A stretch of DNA of 10,459 bases from Gammaproteobacteria bacterium (GCA_029879605.1 JAOUQA010000037.1:1-10459), one strand, 5' to 3'; shown: positions 1-5,948, counted from the stretch's first letter. Notes: generated by a model from the letters alone, not told the origin. A program made the numbers and translations.

Positions 1-242
1 TGAGTATTCATCCGGAAGCTCCTGATGCGTTACAGAAACAGGGTCTGGATAAATCCATACTGCAACGTGTCTCGGTAAGGATTAAGGATTTCCCTGGTTA
101 TGCGCAAATCAGAAAATGCACAATCACCCTGGATGCATGGACTGTGGATGATGGTCTGCTAACACCAACTATGAAAATAAAACGTCCTAAAGTCATGGAA
201 AAATTTGCCCGGGAAATTGAAGACATGTACAAAGGCCACTGA
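1..242 (+). CDS. Long-chain acyl-CoA synthetase (AMP-forming), C-terminal end only
   Basis: This is the last 79 codons of a gene that begins before the window; the frame starts at base 3 and ends with TGA at 240-242. The family activates long fatty acids with ATP and CoA to give acyl-CoA at the inner face of the membrane. What is visible is the mobile C-terminal lid of the family: a Trp-Thr-Val-Asp-Asp-Gly stretch, then Leu-Leu-Thr-Pro-Thr-Met-Lys-Ile-Lys-Arg, then a short helix ending in Met-Tyr-Lys-Gly. The Gly-Leu-Leu-Thr-Pro-Thr-x-Lys-x-Lys-Arg signature is characteristic of the eukaryote-like/FadD15-like long-chain branch. The stop codon overlaps the start of the thioesterase gene by one base (TGATG), so the two are probably translationally coupled. 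The exact substrate range cannot be judged from this end. Confidence 0.85.
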   Translation, partial: SIHPEAPDALQKQGLDKSILQRVSVRIKDFPGYAQIRKCTITLDAWTVDDGLLTPTMKIKRPKVMEKFAREIEDMYKGH

Positions 243-640
243 TGTTGACCGAAACAGGATTACCGGAAAATAAAGTACCGGTAATCCGTGTGCCTGCTAC
301 GCCTACTAAAGCAAACAAGGGTGGCAGTATATTTGGTGGCTGGATTATGTCACAGGTCGATATCGCAGGTAGTATTCCCGCTGAAATGCGCGCTAAAGGT
401 CCTATTGTTACTCGCGCTGTTGATTCTTTTGAATTTAAAAAACCAGTTTTTGTTGGTGATCTAATCAGCTGTTACGCAGATATTATTAACGAAGGTAAAA
501 CTTCGATCACTGTTAAGGTCGATGTTTATGCTCAGCGTATTCGAGGCGCAGATATAGAAACTATCATGGTGACTGAAGCAAAACTGGTATATGTGGCAAT
601 AGATAAAAATGGTAAGCCTCGAGCATTGCCGGAAAAATAA
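242..640 (+). CDS. yciA: Acyl-CoA thioesterase, YciA-like hotdog protein
   Basis: This 132-residue single hotdog-fold protein should hydrolyse acyl-CoA to free acid and CoA in the cytoplasm, usually as a hexamer. The family signature is at residues 24-48: Ala-Asn-Lys-Gly-Gly, then Ile-Phe-Gly-Gly-Trp-Ile-Met-Ser-Gln-Val-Asp. Asp40 sits where the catalytic aspartate of YciA lies. The C-terminus, with Tyr-Val-Ala-Ile-Asp followed by Gly-Lys-Pro-Arg-Ala-Leu-Pro, also matches YciA closely, and the length is normal. The ATG overlaps the upstream stop by one base, and AAAGG at 231-235 gives a ribosome site six bases away. Lying directly after an acyl-CoA synthetase gene, it would reverse that enzyme's product, suggesting control of the acyl-CoA/CoA pool. 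Its chain-length preference is unknown. Confidence 0.9.
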   Translation: MLTETGLPENKVPVIRVPATPTKANKGGSIFGGWIMSQVDIAGSIPAEMRAKGPIVTRAVDSFEFKKPVFVGDLISCYADIINEGKTSITVKVDVYAQRIRGADIETIMVTEAKLVYVAIDKNGKPRALPEK

Positions 641-657
641 AAGCATAAGGGTATAGC

Positions 658-966
658 ATGGTGATCAGTCTCACTCATATTATTTTGACATTAATAATAT
701 TGCCGTTAATTTTTCTGCCAACAATTATTGCGATTAAAAAAGATCATCCCTATAAAATTCCTATCATATTAATTAATATTTTCGGCAGCCTTGTGATGGG
801 GCTGGGCTGGTTTGTTGCTCTGGTCTGGTGTTTTATCGAGCCATCAGCCACATCAAATACCTTTGCCGCAGCTTCAGAGCTGGAAAAATTACACGAGCTA
901 AAAGAGAAAGGCATTATTACTCAACAGGAATTTGATGCCAGGAAAAAAACGATTCTCGAAAGCTGA
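658..966 (+). CDS. Small membrane protein: superinfection-immunity-like domain plus SHOCT tail
   Basis: This 102-residue protein has two hydrophobic helices (about 5-26 and 33-60) followed by a soluble tail. The first part carries the pattern of the Imm_superinfect family, named after the phage T4 Imm protein: Leu-Pro-Thr-Ile-Ile-Ala (20-25), a basic turn with Lys-Lys-Asp-His-Pro (27-31), Ile-Asn-Ile-Phe-Gly (39-43), and Gly-Trp-Phe-Val-Ala-Leu-Val-Trp (50-57). Residues 74-101 (Leu-Glu-Lys-Leu, Leu-Lys-Glu-Lys-Gly-Ile-Ile-Thr, Glu-Phe-Asp-Ala-Arg-Lys-Lys) form a SHOCT domain, a short C-terminal helix pair common on small membrane proteins. AAGGG at 647-651 is a good ribosome site, and it starts 17 bases after yciA, so it probably belongs to that operon. 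Similar proteins are widespread in chromosomes and mostly have no tested function, so the name does not prove phage defence. Confidence 0.8.
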   Translation: MVISLTHIILTLIILPLIFLPTIIAIKKDHPYKIPIILINIFGSLVMGLGWFVALVWCFIEPSATSNTFAAASELEKLHELKEKGIITQQEFDARKKTILES

Positions 967-981
967 TAGCTTGTAATGCAG

Positions 982-1003
982 GTTGGGCATCGCAATGACC
1001 AAC
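982..1003. repeat. Imperfect hairpin in the gap after the SHOCT protein gene
   Basis: Nine-base arms GTTGGGCAT (982-990) and ATGACCAAC (995-1003) pair with one mismatch around a CGCA loop. No T-run follows on either strand, so this is not a convincing intrinsic terminator. The GGTTGGGCATCGC core resembles hairpins I associate with dispersed intergenic repeats in proteobacteria; that resemblance is from memory and is unverified. The rest of the 967-1097 gap holds the tandem repeat listed next. Confidence 0.45.
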
Positions 1004-1024
1004 ATTATAAAAAGCAAAAATATC

Positions 1025-1068
1025 AGTCCGCAAATAAACGCAAATAAACGCGAATAAAAGCAAAAAAT
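1025..1068. repeat. 10-bp-period tandem repeat, copy 1
   Basis: After the leader AGTC (1025-1028) come CGCAAATAAA (1029-1038), CGCAAATAAA (1039-1048), CGCGAATAAA (1049-1058) and a decayed fourth unit (1059-1068). The period equals about one helical turn, so the A-tracts are phased and could bend DNA. A second copy with the same leader and orientation lies at 1534-1567, on the other side of the orphan gene. Confidence 0.85.
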
Positions 1069-1097
1069 AAAACATGTTTTTCTTCTGGTGATGATGA

Positions 1098-1535
1098 GTG
1101 AGCGTTCAGCATATAAATTTAAATATTCTAATAATTATATTCAGTGTGTGCCTGCCGTCAGTAGCGAAGAGTAGTGATATCGACCCGTTGATGGCCATCT
1201 ATGTTGATACTATGAATAAAGCTAATCTTAAACTTGGCATGGCACTTAATGATAATTATGAATACGATGAAGATCGACCACATTATTATGGCGGCTTTAA
1301 ATATGCAGATTTTGAACTGGGGATGGAGGGTAGAAAAATAACCCTGGGTGCAGGTTATCATATTGGCCACGGGATTGATCGAATTGGAATAAGTTATGCT
1401 GATTTTGAAAAACAGGAGCTGGCAGGTATTGAGGCTGTAATATCACAAATGGGAGCGAGTATAAAAATTGGTTATTATAAAGGCCGGCACAATACGGATA
1501 ATCAATGGTTGTTGGGTATTGGTATGGGGTTTTAG
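1098..1535 (+). CDS. Small exported protein of unknown function, GTG start
   Basis: I do not recognise this 145-residue protein. The N-terminus has a hydrophobic core (about 8-21, rich in Ile/Leu) followed by Pro-Ser-Val-Ala-Lys-Ser-Ser, which fits a signal peptide cleaved near residue 24. The mature part alternates polar and non-polar residues with many Gly, Tyr and Phe, and it ends in Gly-Ile-Gly-Met-Gly-Phe. A C-terminal aromatic after alternating strands is typical of outer-membrane beta proteins, but about 120 residues is short for a full barrel. The GTG start at 1098 follows an in-frame TGA at 1095-1097, and GGTGA at 1087-1091 gives a ribosome site six bases upstream. Two ATGs at 1091 and 1094 are in another frame that soon stops. 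The TAG stop lies inside the second repeat copy. It could be real, or the remnant of a longer barrel gene. Confidence 0.55.
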   Translation: MSVQHINLNILIIIFSVCLPSVAKSSDIDPLMAIYVDTMNKANLKLGMALNDNYEYDEDRPHYYGGFKYADFELGMEGRKITLGAGYHIGHGIDRIGISYADFEKQELAGIEAVISQMGASIKIGYYKGRHNTDNQWLLGIGMGF

Positions 1536-1567
1536 TCCGCAAATGCACGCGAATAAATGCAAAAGAA
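1534..1567. repeat. 10-bp-period tandem repeat, copy 2
   Basis: This copy has the same AGTC leader (1534-1537), followed by CGCAAATGCA (1538-1547), CGCGAATAAA (1548-1557) and TGCAAAAGAA (1558-1567). It is in the same direction as the copy at 1025. Its first bases supply the TAG stop (1533-1535) of the orphan gene, and it ends 11 bases from the stop of the convergent DAHP synthase gene, so it fills that convergent junction. Confidence 0.75.
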
Positions 1568-1578
1568 CTACATTAAAA

Positions 1579-2649
1579 TTATTTACAACGAGATTTAAGT
1601 GTTGCTTCCAGCTGGTCAGCCAGCTCACGTAAAAGATTCTCGGTAGTTTCCCAGTTAATACAGGCATCGGTAATCGACACGCCATACTGCATATCTTTTA
1701 CTGCCAGCTCAGAAGACTGGCTGCCTTCGTTAATGTGGCTTTCCAGCATTAAACCAATAATCGACTGGTTGCCATTTAAAATTTGTTGCTTGAGATCGTT
1801 TGTAACCTGCGCCTGTCGTGAATAATCCTTGTTTGAATTGCCATGGCTGCAGTCAATCATAATCGACTGGATAAGACCGGCAGCTGATAACTGTTGTTCG
1901 CATTGGGTGATATGTTCAGCGGAATAATTAGGTTCGCGGCCACCTCGTAGAATGACATGACCATCCGGGTTGCCTTCAGTTTTAATAACCGCGACCTGTC
2001 CCTGTTGATTAATACCCATAAAACTATGGGAGCTGGCAGCAGCATGCAGGGCATTGATAGCCGTAGCTAGACTACCGTCAGTGCCATTTTTAAAACCCAC
2101 CGGCATGGACAGGCCACTGGCCATTTCACGATGGGTCTGTGATTCCGTGGTACGTGCGCCGATGGCTGACCAGCTGATTAAATCTGCCATGTATTGAGGG
2201 CTGATGGGATCCAGTGCTTCAGTGGCAACCGGTAAACCCATTTCCGCCAGGTTAATTAATAACTGTCGTGCAGTTCGCAGGCCGGTATCAATATCAAATG
2301 TACCGTTAAGATTAGGGTCATTGATTAAGCCTTTCCAGCCAGTTGTGGTGCGTGGTTTTTCAAAATAAACCCGCATGACAATGTATAAACTGTCGGCCAG
2401 TTCATCATGTAATTGTTTCAAACGCTGCGCGTAATCTTTGGCGGCGTTAATATCATGAATCGAACAGGGGCCACAGATAACCAGCAGGCGATGATCTTTG
2501 TGATGGATAATATCCGAAACAGATTTACGTGACTGTTCAATAAGCGACAATGCCTGCTCGGAAACAGGTAATGCATTTTTAAGTTGTTCAGGGCTGATCA
2601 GGATGTTTTCTGACTGAACGTGCAGATTATTTAAGTCGTCTTTAATCAT
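1579..2649 (-). CDS. aroF: 3-deoxy-7-phosphoheptulonate (DAHP) synthase, class I, AroF/G/H family
   Basis: This 356-residue cytoplasmic metalloenzyme joins phosphoenolpyruvate and erythrose-4-phosphate, the first step of the shikimate pathway. Visible signatures are Gly-Pro-Cys-Ser-Ile-His-Asp (60-66, with metal-ligand Cys62), Met-Arg-Val-Tyr-Phe-Glu-Lys-Pro-Arg-Thr, Gly-Trp-Lys-Gly-Leu-Ile-Asn-Asp-Pro, Ser-Ala-Ile-Gly-Ala-Arg-Thr-Thr-Glu-Ser, Val-Gly-Phe-Lys-Asn-Gly-Thr-Asp-Gly, and Asp-Cys-Ser-His-Gly-Asn with the metal-ligand His. The Glu-Ala-Leu-Asp-Pro-Ile-Ser-Pro-Gln-Tyr segment is like the Pseudomonas tyrosine-type enzyme, where E. coli has Phe-Leu-Asp-Met, so I use aroF with caution; which amino acid inhibits it cannot be read here. 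Cys59 makes a Cys-Gly-Pro-Cys pair where the usual residue is Ile or Val. It starts 30 bases after the DUF123 gene, without an obvious ribosome site. Confidence 0.93.
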   Translation of the reverse strand: MIKDDLNNLHVQSENILISPEQLKNALPVSEQALSLIEQSRKSVSDIIHHKDHRLLVICGPCSIHDINAAKDYAQRLKQLHDELADSLYIVMRVYFEKPRTTTGWKGLINDPNLNGTFDIDTGLRTARQLLINLAEMGLPVATEALDPISPQYMADLISWSAIGARTTESQTHREMASGLSMPVGFKNGTDGSLATAINALHAAASSHSFMGINQQGQVAVIKTEGNPDGHVILRGGREPNYSAEHITQCEQQLSAAGLIQSIMIDCSHGNSNKDYSRQAQVTNDLKQQILNGNQSIIGLMLESHINEGSQSSELAVKDMQYGVSITDACINWETTENLLRELADQLEATLKSRCK

Positions 2650-2679
2650 TTGAATGAATCGTTATTAACCAGGTTAAGC

Positions 2680-3132
2680 TCAGTCAGTTAATTTAATGTC
2701 CGCCATGGTAGATTGTGTTTTGAGTGTGTTTAACACTACATCGATTTTGTTATCAGTGCAAAAAAATAAATGACTCTGACATGAGCAGTCGCTGGAACCA
2801 AATCGATTAACTGGCGCTGATATTTCATTGACTGAGCTGATGATGTCAGCCCACTGATGTTCAAGATGTTGATTATCAGTGCTACAAAGGATACGGGATA
2901 AATCACAGTGCTGTCGTAAATAATCGATATGCCAGCGTGGCTTGCTGGAGTGTTTAATATGATGACCACAACGAGCCCTGATGCCTCCCGGTCCAAAGGC
3001 GCTACCAACGTAAAAGTAAAATCCCCTGCTAAAACTGAATAGACCAAGTTTGCCAATTTGAATTTGTGTTGATTGAGCGAGAGATAAACACAGTACATAG
3101 GTGCCCGGTTTATCGGGAAGATGGGTGTTCAC
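2680..3132 (-). CDS. DUF123 (GIY-YIG-like, Uri-superfamily) putative nuclease
   Basis: This 150-residue protein is a stand-alone DUF123 domain. Features in order are Gly-Thr-Tyr-Val-Leu (10-14), Ile-Gly-Lys-Leu-Gly (26-30), Gly-Phe-Tyr-Phe-Tyr-Val-Gly-Ser-Ala (37-45), Gly-Gly-Ile-Arg-Ala-Arg (49-54), Trp-His-Ile-Asp-Tyr-Leu (67-72), Glu91, and Gly-Ser-Ser-Asp-Cys-x-Cys-x-Ser-His-Leu-Phe (112-123). The two tyrosines, the arginines and Glu91 correspond to the GIY-YIG nuclease core, and the Cys/His cluster near the end could bind metal. The family is described as nuclease-like, but its substrate is not established. It starts with GTG at 3132, overlapping the upstream stop by four bases (GTGA), so the two products are probably made together. 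Its length is normal for a single-domain member. Confidence 0.85.
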   Translation of the reverse strand: MNTHLPDKPGTYVLCLSLAQSTQIQIGKLGLFSFSRGFYFYVGSAFGPGGIRARCGHHIKHSSKPRWHIDYLRQHCDLSRILCSTDNQHLEHQWADIISSVNEISAPVNRFGSSDCSCQSHLFFCTDNKIDVVLNTLKTQSTMADIKLTD

Positions 3133-3617
3133 TGGCGTAATGTCCAGAGTGGGGCATTGGTATCGGTAATGAGTTGATATTTCAGTAACCAGGCCTGTGC
3201 ATCTTCGGCATCCTGCTCAAACCAGTTACGGCTGGAACCCAGCCGAAAGGTATAACCCCATTCATCCATGTCACTGAGCATACGTTGGCGGTTAAAACCC
3301 GGGATAAAGTCGGCGAGTAAAATCTGTAAATAACAGACGGCATTTTCTTCATCATAATCACCGGCTGCATTGGTATTCAGTGTCTGTCTGCGCTGGTCGT
3401 CCATGCAAATATAATGGCAGCTTTCGTGCAGTGCTGAATGAACGGGTGTATCCATGCGAACATAAAGACAGTTTTTAATAATGCCTGCTTCACTGTCGCC
3501 AAACCAGCTGCCAGGTATTGGCTGATCATCCTCTATGAGCTGAATGCTTAAATCATACCTGGCAAGCAGGGCCTGCAAGTCATCAAGTTGAATATCACCG
3601 CAGGTCAGAACAGCCAT
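3129..3617 (-). CDS. Putative HExxH zinc metallopeptidase, possibly IrrE/ImmA-like
   Basis: This 162-residue cytoplasmic protein (no signal peptide) belongs to no family I can name with certainty. Its clearest feature is His-Glu-Ser-Cys-His at 64-68, in the context Val-His-Ser-Ala-Leu-His-Glu-Ser-Cys-His-Tyr-Ile-Cys, a good helical HExxH zinc site. About 23 residues on, Asp-Glu-Glu-Asn-Ala-Val-Cys-Tyr-Leu-Gln-Ile-Leu-Leu (89-101) looks like the second helix that supplies the third zinc ligand in gluzincins. Its spacing and pattern recall the IrrE/ImmA group. The C-terminal part, with Asn-Trp-Phe-Glu-Gln-Asp-Ala-Glu-Asp-Ala-Gln-Ala-Trp, is acidic and helical. The ATG lies two bases after the rdgB stop, and the gene overlaps the DUF123 gene by four bases. 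The substrate is unknown. Confidence 0.75.
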   Translation of the reverse strand: MAVLTCGDIQLDDLQALLARYDLSIQLIEDDQPIPGSWFGDSEAGIIKNCLYVRMDTPVHSALHESCHYICMDDQRRQTLNTNAAGDYDEENAVCYLQILLADFIPGFNRQRMLSDMDEWGYTFRLGSSRNWFEQDAEDAQAWLLKYQLITDTNAPLWTLRQ

Positions 3618-3619
3618 AA

Positions 3620-4225
3620 TTAGCCGATAAGTTTCAGCTCTTTAAGTTTGCTGACCATTGCATTCAGGGCAATCGCACGATGACTGATTTTATTTTTTTC
3701 TTCCAGGCTGATTTCAGCTGCCGCGCAGTTTTTTTCAGGCAATAAAAAAATCGGGTCATAGCCAAAGCCACCTTCACCACGGGGCGCATCCAGTATGCGA
3801 CCTTCCAGTGAGCCCTGGGTAATGACAGGTGTGGGGTCATCGCCATCACGCATAAACACCATGACACACTGGTAACGGGCAGTGCGCTGTTCATCGGGAA
3901 CACCGGCCAGTTCGCCGAGCATTTTGGCATTATTTTTCTGATCGTTGGCACCTTCACCGGAATAACGGGCTGAATAAATACCTGGTCGGTGATTCAGTGC
4001 GTCGACTTCTATACCTGAGTCATCGGCAATCGCCGGGCAGCCACTGAGTTTTGCCGCATGACGTGCCTTGATAATGGCATTTTCGACAAATGACAGGCCA
4101 TCTTCGATCGCATCAGGAATATCGAATTCCGTTTGCGGAACAACATCGATGCCGTAGTCAGATAAGAGTGAATTGATTTCGCGAACTTTGCCCGCGTTAC
4201 TGCTTGCCAGTACAATTTTTTTCAT
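3620..4225 (-). CDS. rdgB: XTP/dITP pyrophosphatase, RdgB/HAM1 family
   Basis: This 201-residue cytoplasmic enzyme converts dITP, ITP and XTP to monophosphates plus pyrophosphate, keeping deaminated purines out of DNA and RNA. The family motifs are all present: Ala-Ser-Ser-Asn-Ala-Gly-Lys (7-13) for the triphosphate, Glu-Asn-Ala-Ile-Ile-Lys-Ala-Arg (48-55), Ala-Asp-Asp-Ser-Gly (67-71) with Asp69 at the catalytic position, Gly-Ile-Tyr-Ser-Ala-Arg (82-87), Gly-Gly-Phe-Gly-Tyr-Asp-Pro-Ile-Phe (152-160) for the base, and Lys-Ile-Ser-His-Arg-Ala near the C-terminus. Length is normal. It starts two bases after the rph stop, a gene order common in gammaproteobacteria. In many relatives hemW follows; here the metallopeptidase-like gene does instead. 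Confidence 0.96.
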   Translation of the reverse strand: MKKIVLASSNAGKVREINSLLSDYGIDVVPQTEFDIPDAIEDGLSFVENAIIKARHAAKLSGCPAIADDSGIEVDALNHRPGIYSARYSGEGANDQKNNAKMLGELAGVPDEQRTARYQCVMVFMRDGDDPTPVITQGSLEGRILDAPRGEGGFGYDPIFLLPEKNCAAAEISLEEKNKISHRAIALNAMVSKLKELKLIG

Positions 4226-4227
4226 AA

Positions 4228-4944
4228 TTAATCTGCCAGTACCCTGGTTTGTGCTTCAAATAGTTCGTTAATACCTTTTTTTGCCAGTTCCAGCATGGCA
4301 TTGAGTTCATCCATTTTAAAGGCATGGCCTTCAGCCGTTCCCTGGACTTCAATAAAGGCATCGCCATCATTCATGACGACATTCATATCTGTTTCGGCAT
4401 TGGAGTCTTCTGCATAATCCAGGTCCAGAACCGGGGTGCCTTTGTAAATACCTACTGAAATGGATGCCACCTTACCAAATAAGGGATTGGTTTTAATCAT
4501 GCCTTTTTTAAGCATATGATTAATGGCATCTGCCAGGGCCACATAGGCACCGGTGATCGATGCAGTGCGGGTGCCGCCATCGGCCTGGATGACATCACAA
4601 TCCAGGGTAATGGTATGTTCACCCAGTGCTTCCATGTTAATGGCTGCACGTAATGAACGACCAATCAGTCGCTGGATTTCAAGTGTTCGTCCACCCTGTT
4701 TGCCCCGTGAGGCTTCGCGACCGGTGCGTGAACCGGTAGAACGTGGCAGCATGCCATATTCTGCTGTGACCCAGCCCTGGCCCTTGCCTCGCATCCAGCC
4801 GGGAACTTTGTTTTCCACGGTTGCAGTACACAATACCCGGGTGTTGCCAAATTCTATCAATACCGAGCCTTCCGCATGCATGGTGTAATTACGGGTAAGT
4901 TTAACGCTGCGCATTTCGTCAGCTGAACGACCACTGGGTCTCAT
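4228..4944 (-). CDS. rph: Ribonuclease PH
   Basis: This 238-residue phosphorolytic 3'-to-5' exoribonuclease trims the 3' ends of tRNA precursors and other RNAs, using phosphate and releasing nucleoside diphosphates; the family works as a hexamer. It has the same length as the E. coli protein and lines up along its whole length: Met-Arg-Pro-Ser-Gly-Arg-Ser at the start, Thr-Ala-Glu-Tyr-Gly-Met-Leu-Pro-Arg-Ser (60-69), Lys-Gln-Gly-Gly-Arg (82-86, phosphate-binding Arg86), Asp-Gly-Gly-Thr-Arg-Thr-Ala-Ser-Ile-Thr-Gly (122-132), and the acidic Ala-Glu-Asp-x-x-Ala-Glu-Thr-Asp-Met-Asn segment that holds the metal-binding aspartates. GAGGA at 4951-4955 lies six bases before the ATG. It is the first gene of the minus-strand run and has its own promoter. 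Confidence 0.97.
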   Translation of the reverse strand: MRPSGRSADEMRSVKLTRNYTMHAEGSVLIEFGNTRVLCTATVENKVPGWMRGKGQGWVTAEYGMLPRSTGSRTGREASRGKQGGRTLEIQRLIGRSLRAAINMEALGEHTITLDCDVIQADGGTRTASITGAYVALADAINHMLKKGMIKTNPLFGKVASISVGIYKGTPVLDLDYAEDSNAETDMNVVMNDGDAFIEVQGTAEGHAFKMDELNAMLELAKKGINELFEAQTRVLAD

Positions 4945-4973
4945 AATAAATCCTCGTCACAAATGAGCTGGCA

Positions 4974-5003
4974 ATTATACCCGCTAAACAGGGCGAGTGT
5001 AGA
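4974..5003 (-). promoter_or_regulatory. Sigma-70-type promoter for the rph operon
   Basis: On the minus strand a perfect TATAAT (plus coordinates 4974-4979) follows TCTACA (4998-5003, four of six matches to TTGACA) with an 18-base spacer. Transcription would begin near 4967, leaving a short leader with the GAGGA ribosome site. This is the only good promoter I see for the five minus-strand genes. Confidence 0.65.
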
Positions 5004-5021
5004 AAGTCTATTGGATAAGCA

Positions 5022-5030
5022 TGATATGAT
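5022..5030 (+). promoter_or_regulatory. Extended -10 promoter for yicC
   Basis: TGATATGAT has the extended -10 form (TG, one base, then TATGAT at 5025-5030, five of six matches). No good -35 lies 16-18 bases upstream, which is usual for extended -10 promoters. The start would fall near 5037, about 21 bases before the yicC ATG at 5059. Confidence 0.5.
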
Positions 5031-5058
5031 AACCGCACTATTATCGGGAGACGATTAC

Positions 5059-5925
5059 ATGACAAAAAGTATGACCGCCTTTGCGCGCACATCAGACACA
5101 CAGGACTTTGGCTCACTGGTCTGGGAACTGCGCTCAGTCAATCATCGCTACCTGGATATTAGTACCCGTATACCCGAAGACCTGAGAGCTATAGAAATCG
5201 CTGCCAGGGAAAAAGTAGCCACTGTATTAAAGCGCGGCAAAGTGGAATGTACCCTGCGTTTTAAATCCGGGGTTAATCACAGCGCAGAAATCAGCGTTAA
5301 TGAACCGCTGGCCAGGGCACTGGTTACAGCCTGCCAGATCGTCAATAAACAGTTACACCAGCCCAGTCAAATGAACCTCATGGATGTTTTACGCTGGCCC
5401 GGTGTCGTTGAAATGCAGGAACAGGACCTGGCGCCGGTTAACCAGGCGGCACTGAGCTTGCTGGATGCAGCACTCAATGAGCTGGTGGAAAACCGGCAGC
5501 GTGAAGGTGAGCGACTGAAAGACATGGTGCTACAGAGAAAAGAAGCCATGGAAGAGATTGTGCGCAAGGAGCAGGCACGACGTCCTGAAATATTAAAAGC
5601 CTATCGCGAAAAAATGCTGGCGCGACTGGAAGAACTCAACGCCAGCCCGGATACGGATCGCTTTGAACAGGAGCTGGCCTACCTGGCGCAGAAAATGGAT
5701 GTTGATGAAGAACTCGATCGCCTCAACAGCCACTTCAAAGAACTAAGCGATGTTTTTAATCGTGATGAAGCCATTGGTCGTCGACTGGATTTCATCATGC
5801 AGGAACTCAATCGTGAAGCCAATACACTGGGCTCCAAATCCGTAGACATGCAGAGCACCCAGGCATCGGTGGATTTAAAAGTCCTCATCGAACAGATGCG
5901 AGAGCAGATTCAGAATATTGAATAA
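5059..5925 (+). CDS. yicC: YicC family endoribonuclease
   Basis: This 288-residue cytoplasmic protein matches E. coli YicC (287 residues) end to end. Members of this family have been reported as endoribonucleases, with E. coli YicC linked to decay of the small RNA RyhB. Visible markers are Met-Thr-Lys-Ser-Met-Thr-Ala-Phe-Ala-Arg at the start, Trp-Glu-Leu-Arg-Ser-Val-Asn-His-Arg-Tyr-Leu, Arg-Gly-Lys-Val-Glu-Cys-Thr, Leu-Arg-Trp-Pro-Gly-Val, and the conserved C-terminal domain with Gly-Arg-Arg-Leu-Asp-Phe, Asn-Arg-Glu-Ala-Asn-Thr-Leu-Gly-Ser-Lys and Leu-Ile-Glu-Gln-Met-Arg-Glu-Gln. The frame is open from 4963, but the ATG at 5059 is the right start: it follows GGGAG (5046-5050) by eight bases and begins the conserved protein. 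Facing rph is a conserved arrangement, also seen in E. coli. Confidence 0.95.
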   Translation: MTKSMTAFARTSDTQDFGSLVWELRSVNHRYLDISTRIPEDLRAIEIAAREKVATVLKRGKVECTLRFKSGVNHSAEISVNEPLARALVTACQIVNKQLHQPSQMNLMDVLRWPGVVEMQEQDLAPVNQAALSLLDAALNELVENRQREGERLKDMVLQRKEAMEEIVRKEQARRPEILKAYREKMLARLEELNASPDTDRFEQELAYLAQKMDVDEELDRLNSHFKELSDVFNRDEAIGRRLDFIMQELNREANTLGSKSVDMQSTQASVDLKVLIEQMREQIQNIE

Positions 5926-5948
5926 AATTTTATAACATGAACATCAAT

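Noticed and set aside
959..972. Small hairpin at the end of the SHOCT protein gene as a terminator
   Set aside because: The stem is only five base pairs (AAGCT/AGCTT) with a three-base loop and no T-run follows.
1025..1068. CRISPR array
   Set aside because: The units are 10 bases, directly joined with no spacers, and no cas genes are present.
1091..1181. Alternative ATG starts at 1091/1094 for the orphan gene
   Set aside because: They read a different frame that stops within 30 codons; reaching the orphan frame would need a frameshift, for which there is no evidence.
4553..4888. Plus-strand open frame opposite rph
   Set aside because: It is antisense to a fully conserved RNase PH gene; the translation resembles no family and no ribosome site precedes it.
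4963..5058. 32-residue N-terminal extension of yicC
   Set aside because: The extension contains the divergent promoters, while the ATG at 5059 has a good ribosome site and begins the conserved protein.
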